64,000 bases of DNA from Micractinium sp. NFX-FRZ (Eukaryota > Chlorophyta > Trebouxiophyceae > Chlorellales > Chlorellaceae): the NCBI GenBank assembly GCA_029339195.1, contig JAPTJF010000177.1, positions 51,667 to 115,666 on the forward strand, written 5' to 3'. Below are positions 12,801 through 23,400 of this stretch, one piece after another. How positions within the stretch are numbered: the stretch's first letter is position 1; every line of letters starts with the position of its first letter. A program made the position numbers and the translations under genes. A model generated the notes under the pieces. It was not told the DNA's origin. It worked only from the letters and a program-made list of their open reading frames with translations, and ran no database searches.

Positions 12801-15800
12801 CACGCCGGCGATTGGCAGGCCCTGGAGGTGTTGGGAGCCGCTGGGATGACAAACACGCTCGAGGACCCGCGGCAGGATTTCCTGAACCGCTCGCCCGAGG
12901 CGCGCCGCCTCTTCCTCTCATGCGGCATCCTGCCAAAGCTGGCCGACCTGCTGAAAGGTGCGGGGCGGTGAGGGGTGGGCGGGACTATGAGAGGCTGTGT
13001 GGTGCGGTCTTGCTTGGTGGGCGCGGCGCTGCCCCGACGGCACAGCACAGCACGGCAGCGTGCACGTGGGCAGCATGTGCAGCACGGTGTGCGGCAGCAC
13101 GGGTGCAAACACGTGCCCCTGGCTCTCCAGTGTGAGCACAGAGCTGCAAACACATTTAAAAGAATTAACACGTGTGCATGTGGACACGCGGTGCACTTGG
13201 ATTGCTTGCTGCAAGCGAGGGCGCCGGCGCACCAGACTGCCGCCCACCGCCGCCTGCTGCCTGCCGCCCCCTCCCTCCCCGCCTGCCCCGCAGCCTGCGA
13301 CAAGGACGAGCACCGCCACCTGCTCTCGCAACACGTGGGGCTGGTGGGCAGCAGCTGCAGCAGCCAGCTGGTGCAGTACGGCGTGCTCAGGGCGTTCCTG
13401 GACCTGGCGGCTGGGCAGCAGTATGGCTGGGATGTGAGGACCGCTGCAGCCGGCTCCCTCTCCCTGCTCACATGCTACGGCAGCGTGCTGACATGCAAGC
13501 GGTGGGTCATGATACAGAGGGTTAGGCATGGTCAACCTGGCTGCGGGGGGCACACCCCGTTAGGCATGAGTGCTGGGGAGTGGGGGACGCCTGCCAGCTC
13601 AGCCTGGGGAGGCTGGGCTGCCAGTTTGCCTGCCTGACTGCTGAGTTCTCCGCCAGCCCGCCAGCCGCCCTGCAGCATGTGCCTGGCCCGTCCCTTTGCC
13701 CTTGCCTTTCCCTGTCTCATCTGCCTGCATTCCCACTTTCAAGGCTCCTCAGACTTCTGTTGTAGCGACTTGTAAGCTTCCACGCTCTCCGCCTCCTGCC
13801 TGCCTGCCACACACCAGCATGCACCGTCCCGGGCGTCGCCTTCCGCCTCCCTGCCTGCCTTGCCTGCCTTGCATCAGCATTTGCCCCTTTATAGCCACCC
13901 ACCGCCCGCCTGCCTCCGTGGCTGCCTGCTGCAGGGCGTGGAAGGCCGGCATGCTCGCCACGCACGTCGGGCAGCTGGATGTGCTGCTGGCAGCGGCGGA
14001 GCAAGGCCCCCAGGCTCTGGCCACCCTCCTCCCGCTGGCCCAAGCATTCAACGAACTGTGCAAGGCGCTGCTGCACGTGCTGCAAAAGGCGGGGGCTGGC
14101 TGCTGGATGGGAGAGGCAAAGAAGCTGGGCCTGCCCGGCAAGGCCCTGAGGCTGCTGGTTGCTGTGGCGGACGTGCCGGGCACCAGGCAAGGTGCGCGCG
14201 CAGGCGGTGGCATGCCAGCCAGAACCGACGGCTTGACAGCAGCGGCGCACAGTCTTCTGGGCTGCAAAGCAAAGCACTTCGCCCCGGCTGACAGCTGTGC
14301 CCCTGTGCCTGCCCGGCGGCCGCCCTGATTGCCTCCTCAAAACATAAACCTTGCAGTTTTGTTATTTTATGTGGGTATGACTCTCCTTGCAGGTCGCGCT
14401 CACGCAGAGGAGTGGGCGTCAGTGCAGCGCCAGCTGGGCGTGCTGGCACTCACGCTGGCCATGCAGCCTGAGCTGGCGGCAGCATACATTGAGGATGGCG
14501 CGCTCACCACCATCGCCACGGTGTTCCCCAAGGTGTGCTGTGCTGTGCTGTGTGTGCTGTGCCATGTCACGGCGGCGACGCCTTCGTGTTGCATCCCAGC
14601 CCGTGGCACCCGCCCGCCCACCTGCTCAACTTCACGCAAAACTGCACGCACGCCCAACTGTGCGGCAGCATGACTGCCTACCGGCACAGCTGCATACCCG
14701 CGTGTGGGTACCTTGTGCCTCCCGCCAGAGCTGCTTGGCTGTTAAACACACGGCCTGTCTGCCCACCTGCAGGTGCACACGTCAGTGAAGGGAAACCTGC
14801 TGGGGCTTTGGATGATGATGATGCAGTTCGGCGGCGCACCCGCGGTCGCCGAGCTGCGGCGGCAAGGCGTGCACGCAGCGCTGGGCATGCAGGGGCCACA
14901 CGACCCGGCCTGGCAGGCGGCACAGCCCCTCACCCCGCTGCAGCAGTGAGCAGCCGCACCGGCGGCCGCATGCTGCCTGTTCGCCCATGCACCGCGGCAC
15001 GTGCCCGCCTGCGCTTTTTTTCTGCTGCTGCTGCTGGGGTGGGGGGTGGGGGGGGGGGGGGGGGGCGTGCCAGCAAGGCACGCAAGGTACCGTCGCCCAC
15101 CTGCCTCCTGCTTTTGCGCATGTCTTAATCGCCAGCAGGGGCATCTCACGGTGTCTTCTCATCTTCTGTGCATCAATCAAATCATATTTTTTTACCACTT
15201 CTGCAGGCTGGTCCGTGCCGCTATGAGTGAGCTAACCAGCCAGCCGGACGTGCAATTCTCGTTGGCGCTGCGCAGCACACTGAACACGGCCCGGGAGGTG
15301 CTGGCTGGGAGGCCCCTCAGGGTCGACCACTCCGCCTCCTTTGCGCCCTACCGCATCCTGAGTAAGCTAGGCTAGCCTAGAAGGGTTGCTGGCTGGCAGG
15401 AGTGGCCTTCTGAAACAGTGCAGACGCAGCAGCAGCAACGGGGGCGGCGACGCAGCAGCAGCAGGGCGGAGGTGCCATGCATGCACAGCAATGCAGCGCC
15501 GCGCAGCGTGACACGAATGCTGGCGCTGCGGCAAGCCAGGGGTGCAGTTGCACGGCGTTGCGAGTGAATGCCAGGATGGCTGCTCACCGCCTTGCGCACC
15601 TCACGCCCATCCCATCTTACTGCCCTTGAATCCTTTTGTGCAGGCCCCTTTCACGAGGAAGCTGAGGGGCCACGCTGCGCCTGCTGTGGTGCGATGGGTG
15701 GCGCCGCCGGCGTCAACCTTCAAAAGTGCAGCGGCTGCAGGGCGGTAGTCTATTGCAGCGTGGCGTGCCAGACGCGTGACTGGAGGCTGGAGCACAAGCC

Positions 15801-15846
15801 GGCCTGCAGGCAGATCCAGGCAGCAGCGGCGGCACCTCAAGAATAA
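5959..15846 (+). CDS. Ankyrin-repeat protein with C-terminal MYND zinc finger
   Basis: Large intracellular scaffold-type protein, about 1305 aa if no exon is lost in the N gap. Exons: 5959-6008, 6178-6363, 6818-7013, 7360-7498, 7730-7946, 8133-8242, 8512-8695, 9077-9324, 9466-10115, 10691-10804, 11043-11169, 11378-11489, 11863-12038, 12326-12459, 12819-12957, 13294-13501, 13935-14191, 14393-14532, 14773-14945, 15207-15361, 15644-15846. All phases match. The N-terminal half has ankyrin repeats, for example [47 protein letters not shown] and [20 protein letters not shown]. Exon 9 adds poly-Ala, poly-Gly and poly-Gln runs. The middle is Leu/Ala-rich and helical, without a recognised family. The last exon is a full MYND finger: [19 protein letters not shown] and HKPAC supply the zinc ligands; MYND domains bind proline-rich partner peptides. 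Donors at 7499, 8696 and 9325 are GC. The ATG at 5959 starts the first ankyrin helix. Confidence 0.88.
6340..6725 (+). repeat. Donor-site minisatellite interrupted by the assembly gap
   Basis: The end of exon 2 (CCCTGGCTGTGCA then donor GTGAGCAGCAG) is repeated in the following intron at about 6428-6450, 6656-6680 and, degenerate, 6700-6720. Between copies lie (CCGCAG)n and GCCTGCATGCCTGCTGTGCTG segments of a unit of roughly 75-90 bp. The same unit flanks the run of Ns on both sides. Confidence 0.85.
6496..6595. other. Assembly gap of 100 Ns
   Basis: Exactly 100 undetermined bases, the usual placeholder for a gap of unknown size. Both flanks are the same minisatellite, so the gap most likely reflects a longer tandem array that the assembler could not close. 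Its real length and any hidden exon are unknown. Confidence 0.97.
9836..9980 (+). repeat. CAG/GGC triplet runs coding for poly-Ala, poly-Gly and poly-Gln
   Basis: Within exon 9 of the ankyrin-MYND gene, one CAG-type triplet run is read in the Ala frame (about 9836-9868), a GGC run gives poly-Gly (about 9929-9952) and a CAG run gives poly-Gln (about 9956-9976). It ends in a Lys-rich RKKGKKPK segment, which could be a nuclear localisation signal. Confidence 0.8.
11808..12082. repeat. Alternating purine-pyrimidine tracts on both sides of one exon
   Basis: A (CA)/(TG)-rich tract with CACACACATATGCAC at about 11812-11858 and a pure GT dinucleotide run at about 12049-12076 flank exon 11863-12038 of the ankyrin-MYND gene. 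They are simple-sequence DNA in the two introns. Confidence 0.85.
15048..15065 (+). repeat. G18 homopolymer in an intron
   Basis: Uninterrupted run of 18 G preceded by GGGGT-GGGGGGT, in the intron between exons 14773-14945 and 15207-15361. It is G-quadruplex-like and error-prone in sequencing, so its exact length is uncertain. Confidence 0.9.
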
Positions 15847-15986
15847 CAGGGGTGCGGAGAGGTGCCTCGGGTGGCCGCTAGAGCATGGCGCCCCGACGGC
15901 AGCGGCAGGCAGGCGGCGGCCAATGCCACGGAACATTGGCGCACTGCATATTTGGTGCATCTGGAGTGAGACTGTGGTGCCACAAG

Positions 15987-15991
15987 TGTAA
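15987..15991 (+). promoter_or_regulatory. TGTAA polyadenylation signal, ankyrin-MYND gene
   Basis: TGTAA, the polyadenylation signal of green algae, lies 141 bp past the TAA stop of the ankyrin-MYND gene and is the first such pentamer downstream. Confidence 0.65.
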
Positions 15992-16166
15992 CCCAATGCT
16001 GAACACAGGCTGAGTGCTTCGGCGCATCTTTCTTCCTTTGCTGTGGTGGCAACGACAGGTGCAATCCCAGTCCCCAATCGTGCATTTGAGCTGGGTTTCC
16101 TGTCTGCGCTGGATCCCCAGGCCGCCCGACACTCTTCCTCCTATGAACCTGCAGCAGTTGTCTTGC

Positions 16167-16171
16167 TTACA
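16167..16171 (-). promoter_or_regulatory. TGTAA polyadenylation signal, coiled-coil gene
   Basis: TGTAA on the minus strand (TTACA on plus), 64 bp past the stop of the coiled-coil gene. With the plus-strand signal at 15987, the two convergent transcripts would overlap by little or not at all. Confidence 0.65.
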
Positions 16172-16234
16172 TGACCTCGAAGCAGCAATTATGTGTGCAC
16201 ACACACAAGCAATGCGAATCAGCCTGGAGCCAGG

Positions 16235-19200
16235 TCACTCCACACCGCGTGTCGACAGCGCATGCTGACCGAGCCTGACCAGCAGCGCATCCGCCCGCGT
16301 GGCAGCTGCCAGGCACGTGTTGCGCTCCTCCTGCACCGCTCGCAGCTGCTCCGTCAGCACGCGCTCCGTGTCGCGGGCCTGCGCCTGCGCCATTGCAAGC
16401 TGAGCCTGCACGGCAGGACGGGGCAGGTCGAGGCGGTAGAGCAAACGCCAGCAGCAACTGCTCGGCTGTGTTCTGTACATCAATCCTTGAACCCACTCAA
16501 CTGAGTGGCAGTAAGCGCAACAGGCATGCTCCCCCGCCTGCCCGCCTGCAGCACCTCCTCTTGCTGCTCCTGCTGCTCTACAAACCTTGAACAGCTGCCT
16601 TCCACCTTCCCACCTGCAGCTCCACCATCAAGCCCAACTCCCCGCCCCTGTCCCACCCACCTGCAGCGCCTCCCCCCGCTGCCGCTCCACCGCCACCTGC
16701 TGCTGTGCCGCCCCCAGCTGTGCCTCCAGCTCCCCTGCTGCTGAGCTGCCGCTGGCCTCCGCCTCTGCCAGCGCGGCCCGCAGGCGGTCTGTCTGGAGCT
16801 CCAGGTCGTCCCGCTCCCGCTCCGCCTCCCGCCGCACCAGGTCTGTGGCTGACAGCCTGCGGGAGGGAGATACATTGGGGTGTGATGAGGTCTGTCAGCC
16901 AGCGACAGACAGGCTGCAGCTCTCAATAACCAGCGCCCGCTCTGCCTGTCAGCGCATCAGGTGACAGCCAGCAGGTGACAGCAAGCTGAAAACCAGCAGG
17001 GCGGGCAGGCTGGATGTGGTCGTGCAGAGCGCACCCTGCCCTCGTTGCCTCCTCCTTGCTCTTGTGCCTCCCGTACTGCCTTGTGATACCTCTTCCCCAC
17101 AACCGCGTGCCTCCCGTACTGCCTTGCAATGCTTCGCGCCCCTCCAGTATAGCCCTGAGCTGCCTCCCTCCCACATCCACACATCTGCGCTCCCACCTGG
17201 CAGCCATGCTGGCCATGTCCTCTTTGAGCCTCTCACACTCTGTGAGCGCCCGCCCCCGCTGCTCCTGCACCACAGCCAGCTCGCTGCGCAGCTCTGCCGC
17301 CTCGCCTGCAGCAGCAACAAGGCAGACACGGGATCAGACCCTCAGCAGCGGAATCAGGAGCATACAATGGCTTCGAACGCTTCATAGTATGACCAAGAAC
17401 TTCCAGCACGCAACAGAGGTTTGTCTAGCCTCACCCAGCCTTCTAATGCACACACCACCTCCCCTAGTCCCACCTTCAGCAGCAGACGCGGCCGCCTCGG
17501 CAGCCCCAAGCTGGTCCAGCAGCCCCGCTGTGCTGCACTGCGCGGCCGCCACCTCGCTTGCCGCTGCCGCCACTGCTGCCTCCAGCTCCCGCAGCCGCAG
17601 CCGCTCCCCCTGCAGCTCCACTCGCAAGTTGCCAATTGTCCCCGCCTGCTGCTCCACCGCCTGCTGCCACCGCCGCGATTCCGCGCCGCTGCATGGAGCA
17701 CAGTGGGGTGCGTTTGCAGTAGGGGAGATAAGTGGTGCGCACGCCGTGACCCGACTGGCGACACGGCAGCAGCCTTGAAGCTTGGGACAAACGGCCCATG
17801 GAAATGCACGAGCGCCTCGCAGCCTGCAGCCCCACCAAGCAGCATCTGCCAAAGAGGAGTGCACGCACCGCTCTGCAGCCTCCTCCTGCGCCTTGCTGAG
17901 CTTGCTGGAGAGCTTCAGGTTCTGGCGCTGCAGCCGGTTCAGCGCCAGGCGCAGCTCAGAGGCGTCCTCTGGGGCTGGCTGCATCACACCAGCGGCGGCG
18001 ATGGGCAGGTGGGGCGGGTCAGCTTATGCCAGTCTGATGCCAGGCGTCAGGACAGCAAGGGCAGGGCAGGTGAACAGGTTGGCCTGGATATGAGGGAACC
18101 CAGGTGCGAGCGCTGAGCTGGGTGCACTGCGGCAGCTGCCTGCCAAAGTATGCACCATTCAAATGTATAGTAGCTGACTGGTGCCCTTGGCTCGCTTTCC
18201 TGTTGGCTTCCCAACCCCGCGCCTTTGGTCTTCCTCTCCTGAGGTACACATCAATTCAAGCTGCCGTCACTCACCCACCCAACACCCCTGCCGGATGCCT
18301 TCCCCCAATCTGGCCACCCACCCACCTCAAACACTGCCACTGCAAGGTCAGCGCCGCCTGCTCGTGGTGACGACACTACCACTGTGGCACGCCCTGGGCT
18401 CCGTGGCCGCTGCCAGGGGCTGCCGAAATCAGCACCCACGGCGGCAGTTGCCGTAGCTGTCACAGTTGCCCCCGCCGGCTCCTCCTTTGAGTATTGCGGG
18501 TGCTGCTGCATGCGGGGGGATGCGGGATGTGCCGACGCCGCTGGGGTGCGGCCCGCTGCAGCACCCGCCTCTGCCCTCTGCTGCAGGTGCGTGCAGTGTG
18601 CCAGCAGCGCCTTTAGATGCGCTCGCATCTCTTCATTGTCCTGCTGCAGCGCCTCCAGATCTGCTGCTGTGCTGCTGCTGCTGTTGGGTGCTGGCCCCCG
18701 GGGCGGGCCCCGGCTGCCGGCGGTCAGGCGCTGTATGGGCTGCGGTTTGGGTGGCGGCGCCTGCCCCGGCGGGCGGAACGCCTTGATCTTGCCCAGCGAG
18801 GGATCCACCTTGCTGCCGCTTCTGCTGCCGCCGCCGCTGCTCCTATGCTTGGCTTGCTCCCGCTCTTGCTCCCGCTGCTGCCGCTCGTCCTTCACCGTCT
18901 CCAGCTCTGCTGTCGCTGCGGCTCCCTGCTGCCGTGCAGCATCCAGCTCGCGCAGGAGAGCCGCAACCACGCGGCGCGCATGCGGGTCCAGTCCCGCGTC
19001 TGAAACACCCTGCTGCAGCAGGGTGTGCTGTGGGCCTGGGTGTCGCAGGCGCAAAGGCGGGCCAGAAGTGGCGGCGGCGGCGGCGGCGGCGGCAGTGGAG
19101 GCTCCACCCCCTCCGCCCGACCCGCCCTGCAGGACCCACGTTGGAAAGAACCAGAAGCTTGTGAAATGAGGGATTGCCCACGCCAATCGGCGGGTGCGGG

Positions 19201-19307
19201 CGCCGCTCACGTCGCGCCTTCCGGCGCCAGGCCCTCACCTCTCTCCAGCCTCCGCCGGTGGGGGTGGTGCTTGTAGCAAACACGGCCGTTGTGTGATAGC
19301 GCTGCAT
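16235..19307 (-). CDS. Coiled-coil protein of unknown function
   Basis: Predicted 556 aa from seven exons on the minus strand: 19307-19239, 19126-18326, 17978-17869, 17688-17474, 17305-17197, 16856-16661, 16405-16235. The N-terminal third is low complexity (Gly/Ala/Ser/Pro), with a helical segment around LLRELDAARQ and a basic SKVDPSLGKIKAFRPPG stretch. From about residue 290 to the end the sequence is almost continuous heptad-like coiled coil, for example LALNRLQRQNLKLSSKLSKA, GNLRVELQGERLRLRELEA and LVRREAERERDDLELQ. No motor, kinase or other catalytic motif is visible. Structural or tethering proteins of centrosome, flagellum or cytoskeleton look like this, but nothing here fixes the role. 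The same frame is open upstream to an ATG at 19712, so the protein could be up to 135 aa longer. Confidence 0.75.
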
Positions 19308-20447
19308 TCGCTCTACTCCGACAACCGGGAGGGAGGCAACCGTAACTCCCGGGCGTTCGCAAGCCAGGTACACAGCAATTCCCTTCCGCAGAATTGCTAC
19401 AGAACAATACGTTTCACGCCGAGGGACGGGAGGGTAGCTGCCGGCAGGAATGATGTCAACAGGTGGCCGCGGAGGTGGCGGCGCCGGCGCCGGCAGGCTC
19501 AGTAGTAGCACCGCTCTTGTGGGTTGCAGTTTATATGCTTGTGTACGCTTGCATGCATGCCTGTGCGGTTGTCCTCGGGGGAACAACTGGATGCAATGCA
19601 ATCCTTGTTCATTCCTGCTTACAGCTTGCAAACTGGTGAAAGCAGGCCGAGCAACGGTGCAGTGCCGAGCGGGCAGCGGTGACATGGACGGGCAGGTACT
19701 CAGTCCCGTCATTGAACGAGCACATCAAGGCGTGTCGTAACAAAGACAGACTTGAGCCGAAGCGGTTGGGCTGAGGGGCAGGGGATTCGTGCGAGAAAGG
19801 TATACGTGCAGTGATAGTGGGCATGTAGCTTAGGGTGGGCATACGATTTGCAAAGGGCATGGCAGTTGGGCAGGGTGAGTTTAGAGGGCTCGGTGTGAGC
19901 AGGGCAAGTCAGGCTCTCAATTAGGACCTAACGTGCCAGCAGCAGGGCAAGACAGGCTGACAAATGGGACGCATGGGGCGTTTGAACGGCAGGCTCAGCA
20001 CATCGTGGGGGATGGGTGCAGCAGGAGGTGAAGCGGGCGAGGGTGAGCAGCAGTGCAGCCTCAAGGGCAGTGCAAGAGGGGGGTAAAATTTGAGGGTGCT
20101 TGGGTTGGATGCGGGGAACGAAGTATGCCAATGAATTTGTGAAGGCGTGCCGAAGGTGTGCTGGATGGGTGGGGAGAAATGATCAGGTGGGTGGGATTGC
20201 TGGGACGGCTTGCTAGTAAAGGTGCGGCCGCGACACCTGCGTGTGGTGGTGTGTATGGCGCTGGCCGCAAAGGAGGTGCTGGGCCGACCTTATGCATGGC
20301 ATGCAGAGCGTGGCGCCCACCTTGGGTGCTGGAGGCGGCAGTCGCAAACAAAACATGGGGGCGCACGCATTGGGGGCGCACGTGCAAGTTGGGAATGAAA
20401 AACTGGGGAAGAGAATGGGAACAAAATACTCGCTTTGCTTGCTTGCT
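19308..20447. other. Intergenic region upstream of the coiled-coil gene
   Basis: Contains the promoter/5' UTR of the coiled-coil gene and the 3' flank of the metalloprotease gene, both read on the minus strand. No TGTAA was found near the metalloprotease stop. The minus-strand frame joined to the coiled-coil start is open from 19712. No other gene recognised. Confidence 0.5.
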
Positions 20448-23400
20448 TCATTTCTGGGCCCTCCTCAGCAGGCGGGCGCGCACTTGGCGCCGCTTGGCGG
20501 GCGCCGGGGAGGGGGGCCGCTTGGGAGGCGGCGGCTTCTTGACCACCGCTGGCCGCTTGGGAGGCGGGGGCGGCCGGCGGCGGGGCGGGGGCGCCTTTGT
20601 GAGCGGCACTATAGTAGTGGGCCTAAAAAACTGGGCACAAGCCGCATCCGCAATGCCCGAACGCCCGTTGCAATCAAGGTCCTGGTTGGAGCGGCAGGAT
20701 GCCGCGGTCTCGGGCCCCGCCTTTCGGCAGACGGAGACAGATGCGCCGCCCTTGGTGTATGCGGCCATACGCAGCACCAGACCCACCAGGGGGAGCTCCC
20801 AGGCCTGGCCGGCTGCAGGGGCAGGGGAGGGAGGGCGGGGGGTGGGGGGGAGGAGGTGCAATGATTAGACGCTCAGCACGGTGCTTGTCGGCGCCAGGTG
20901 GGTGCTGGGCTCGGCAACGCCTTCGGCTCGGCACGGCCGTTGGCTGTACTCAGCCCCCCTGTGCTGTCCCCCAGAACGGCTGGCGTGGGGTTGGGAGCTT
21001 ACGTGTGAGGGAGGCCCGCCAGGTGGTGACACGCGGGTCGAACGTTTGGGTGATGGGTGCCTGGTACACGTGCACCCGGTCGGCCAGGTCAGCAGGCATC
21101 TCAGCGTCGCCTGCAGGGGCGCAGCAGGGACACGGCCGGAATTCAAAAGGCAGTGGGACGTTCATTTGCTACGGCTGCAGTGGCTGTGAGGAACGCTAGT
21201 GTTGCGCCCAGGCAGCTGCGCGGGCCGGCCGCTGCTGCTGCTGTTGTGATCGCTGCTGTGACGCGGAGCAGCAGCACGGTGGCATTTGAGCAGAGCAGCT
21301 ACAGCTGCGGGACGAGGCACAGGAGAGAGAAGCGAGCGCTGTGTCCCACTGCCCCTCACCTCCTGCCCGGGTGCGGAAGCCCACAAACACGGGATCTGTT
21401 GCATTCTTGGACCAACCGCTCGTGTCAATCCTCAGCCCACTGCTTGGTGACACGGCCTGGCTGGCCAGCCACGCCTGAACCGTCTGCCCGGGCTTCAGGC
21501 TGCTGCCATCCAGCTGCTGCAGGCTGAGCCAGCCCAGCTGCCACGCCTGCGGCGTGTTGGGGCAGCGCTCGGAGCTGCAGGGGGGGGGTAGTCGCGGGTT
21601 CCAGGGAGGCATCGGATGAAGGCAGGTGGTACGGGCGGGCGGGCGGGCGGTGCAGGGGCAGGGCAGGGCAGAATCCGCAGCTGCTGCCAGCACAGTGGTA
21701 CCAATCAGCAAAACGCCGAGTGTGCAGGTGGCGGGCAGCACTGCTGCACAAACTGAGCGCAGTGCAGCGCACAGCAGAGGGAGGCTGCGGCCGTTTCCCT
21801 GGCGCCATGGGCACGCTGCCACCACTGCCGTGCACGCTGCCGGTGCATGCCAGGTATCCCGTCCGTGCTGAGTCAGCAGGCTCACCAGCAGTATCCCATG
21901 CCAGAAGATATGTCTGCATACTCGTCAAACCTCCCATCAGGCGTGACCTTGCCAGCGTGGGCCAGGAAGCTGCATGAGCGCAGCACAGCGAGGGAGCAAG
22001 GGGGGTGCGCTGCTCGTGGGGAGGGGCGGGGGCAGGGGGCCGCTGCAGGCAGGCAGAGCAGGCGGGCAAGCACCCCTGCAGGCCCGGAGCAAGCCCTAGG
22101 TGGTTGCCGCCCCAATCGAGCCCTGGCAAGCCCCATCTCTGTTGTCTGTCTTCCGCTGTGCTCACAGGTTGTGCCCCATCTCGTGTGCGATCGCCGACGG
22201 CGTCGTCCAGAAGTCCCCGCTGATCCAGGCGCGGCACTCGTAGCTGTGGTCGCACCCCACGTAGCCCAGACCAACAAAGGTGCAGGTGGAGCTGGGGGGC
22301 ACGAGGTACACCTGCACAGCGAGGGGGGGCAGTACAGGGGCGGTACCGAGGGTGAGGGTGTGCAGGTGGAGCTGGGGGGTGCGAGGTACACCTGCACAGC
22401 GGGGGGGGGGGCAGTACGGGGGCGGTACCGAGGGTGAGGGTGTGCAGGTGGAGCTGGGGGGTGCGAGGTACACCTGCACAGCGGGCGGGGCAGTACGGGG
22501 GCGGTACGGAGGCGTGAGGGTGTGCAAGTGGAGCTGGGGGGTGCGAGGTACACCTGCACAGCAGGGGGGTGGCGGCAGTACGGGGGCGGTACCGAGAGTG
22601 AGGGTGTGCAAGTGGAGCTGGGGGGTGCGAGGTACACCTGCACAGCGGGCGGGGCAGTACGGGGGCAGGAGCGACCACGGGCAGGGGTGGGTGACGTCAG
22701 GTTTGGGTTGTTGCCACAGCCAGGCAGGGGCGCATTCAGAGGAGGCAGCGTGCCTTGCTGCTCTCAGGCCCCCAAGCACAGCTGTTGCATTCCTGGGTCA
22801 AAGCGCTGCCAGCGTGCAGGGCAGGAATGAAACGCAACATGCAGGCAGGGAGAGATGCCCAGCCAAACGGACAGGGGGACAGCAGGCAGGCGCGGCGCTC
22901 GCCTTGTAAGGATACGCGTCAATGTCGATGCCGCGCTTGCGCAGCGCCTCGTCAGCAGCGTCGGCATAGCCGCTGAAATCGTCGAAATCGCATTTGCTGA
23001 ACGTCCAGCGCACCCCGTAGCTGCACAGCAAGCGGGGGCATGCTGGGCGGTGAGTTGTAGGCAGAGGCGTGCGCCTGCAAGCCGCCCCAAGGTTCGTGCC
23101 AGCAACGAACGCTGCCCTGTCTCTTCACATGTCCGCAACCCGCCGCCATATACCCCGCCGCACGTCTTGCCACCCCGCCCCCGGCGCTCTCTCACGGCAA
23201 GTGCTACATGCATGGTTAGCTCGCTAGAACCATCTGCAATTCACGCCCCCTCCCGCCCAAGGCAGCTTCACTACCACGGCTGTTGGCAGGCCCCACCCAC
23301 CCCCCAGCCTCAACGTCCTCCTCCCGCAACCAACACTTGTGCAGCAACTCACGTCTCTCCCGAGCAGGGCAGCTCCACAGGTGGATCCACCACCAGGCTG

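Larger units (their letters stand above)
15847..16234. other. Convergent intergenic region, ankyrin-MYND / coiled-coil
   Basis: Holds both 3' UTRs and the two TGTAA signals. No other feature seen. Confidence 0.7.

Noticed and set aside
20158..20868. Plus-strand 236-aa open frame
   Set aside because: Antisense to the Pro-rich tail exon of the metalloprotease; the Gly/Arg-rich product reflects complementary codons.
22280..22672. Five regular repeats that could suggest a CRISPR array
   Set aside because: Units are contiguous with no unique spacers, contain splice acceptor plus exon codons, and lie in a eukaryotic intron.
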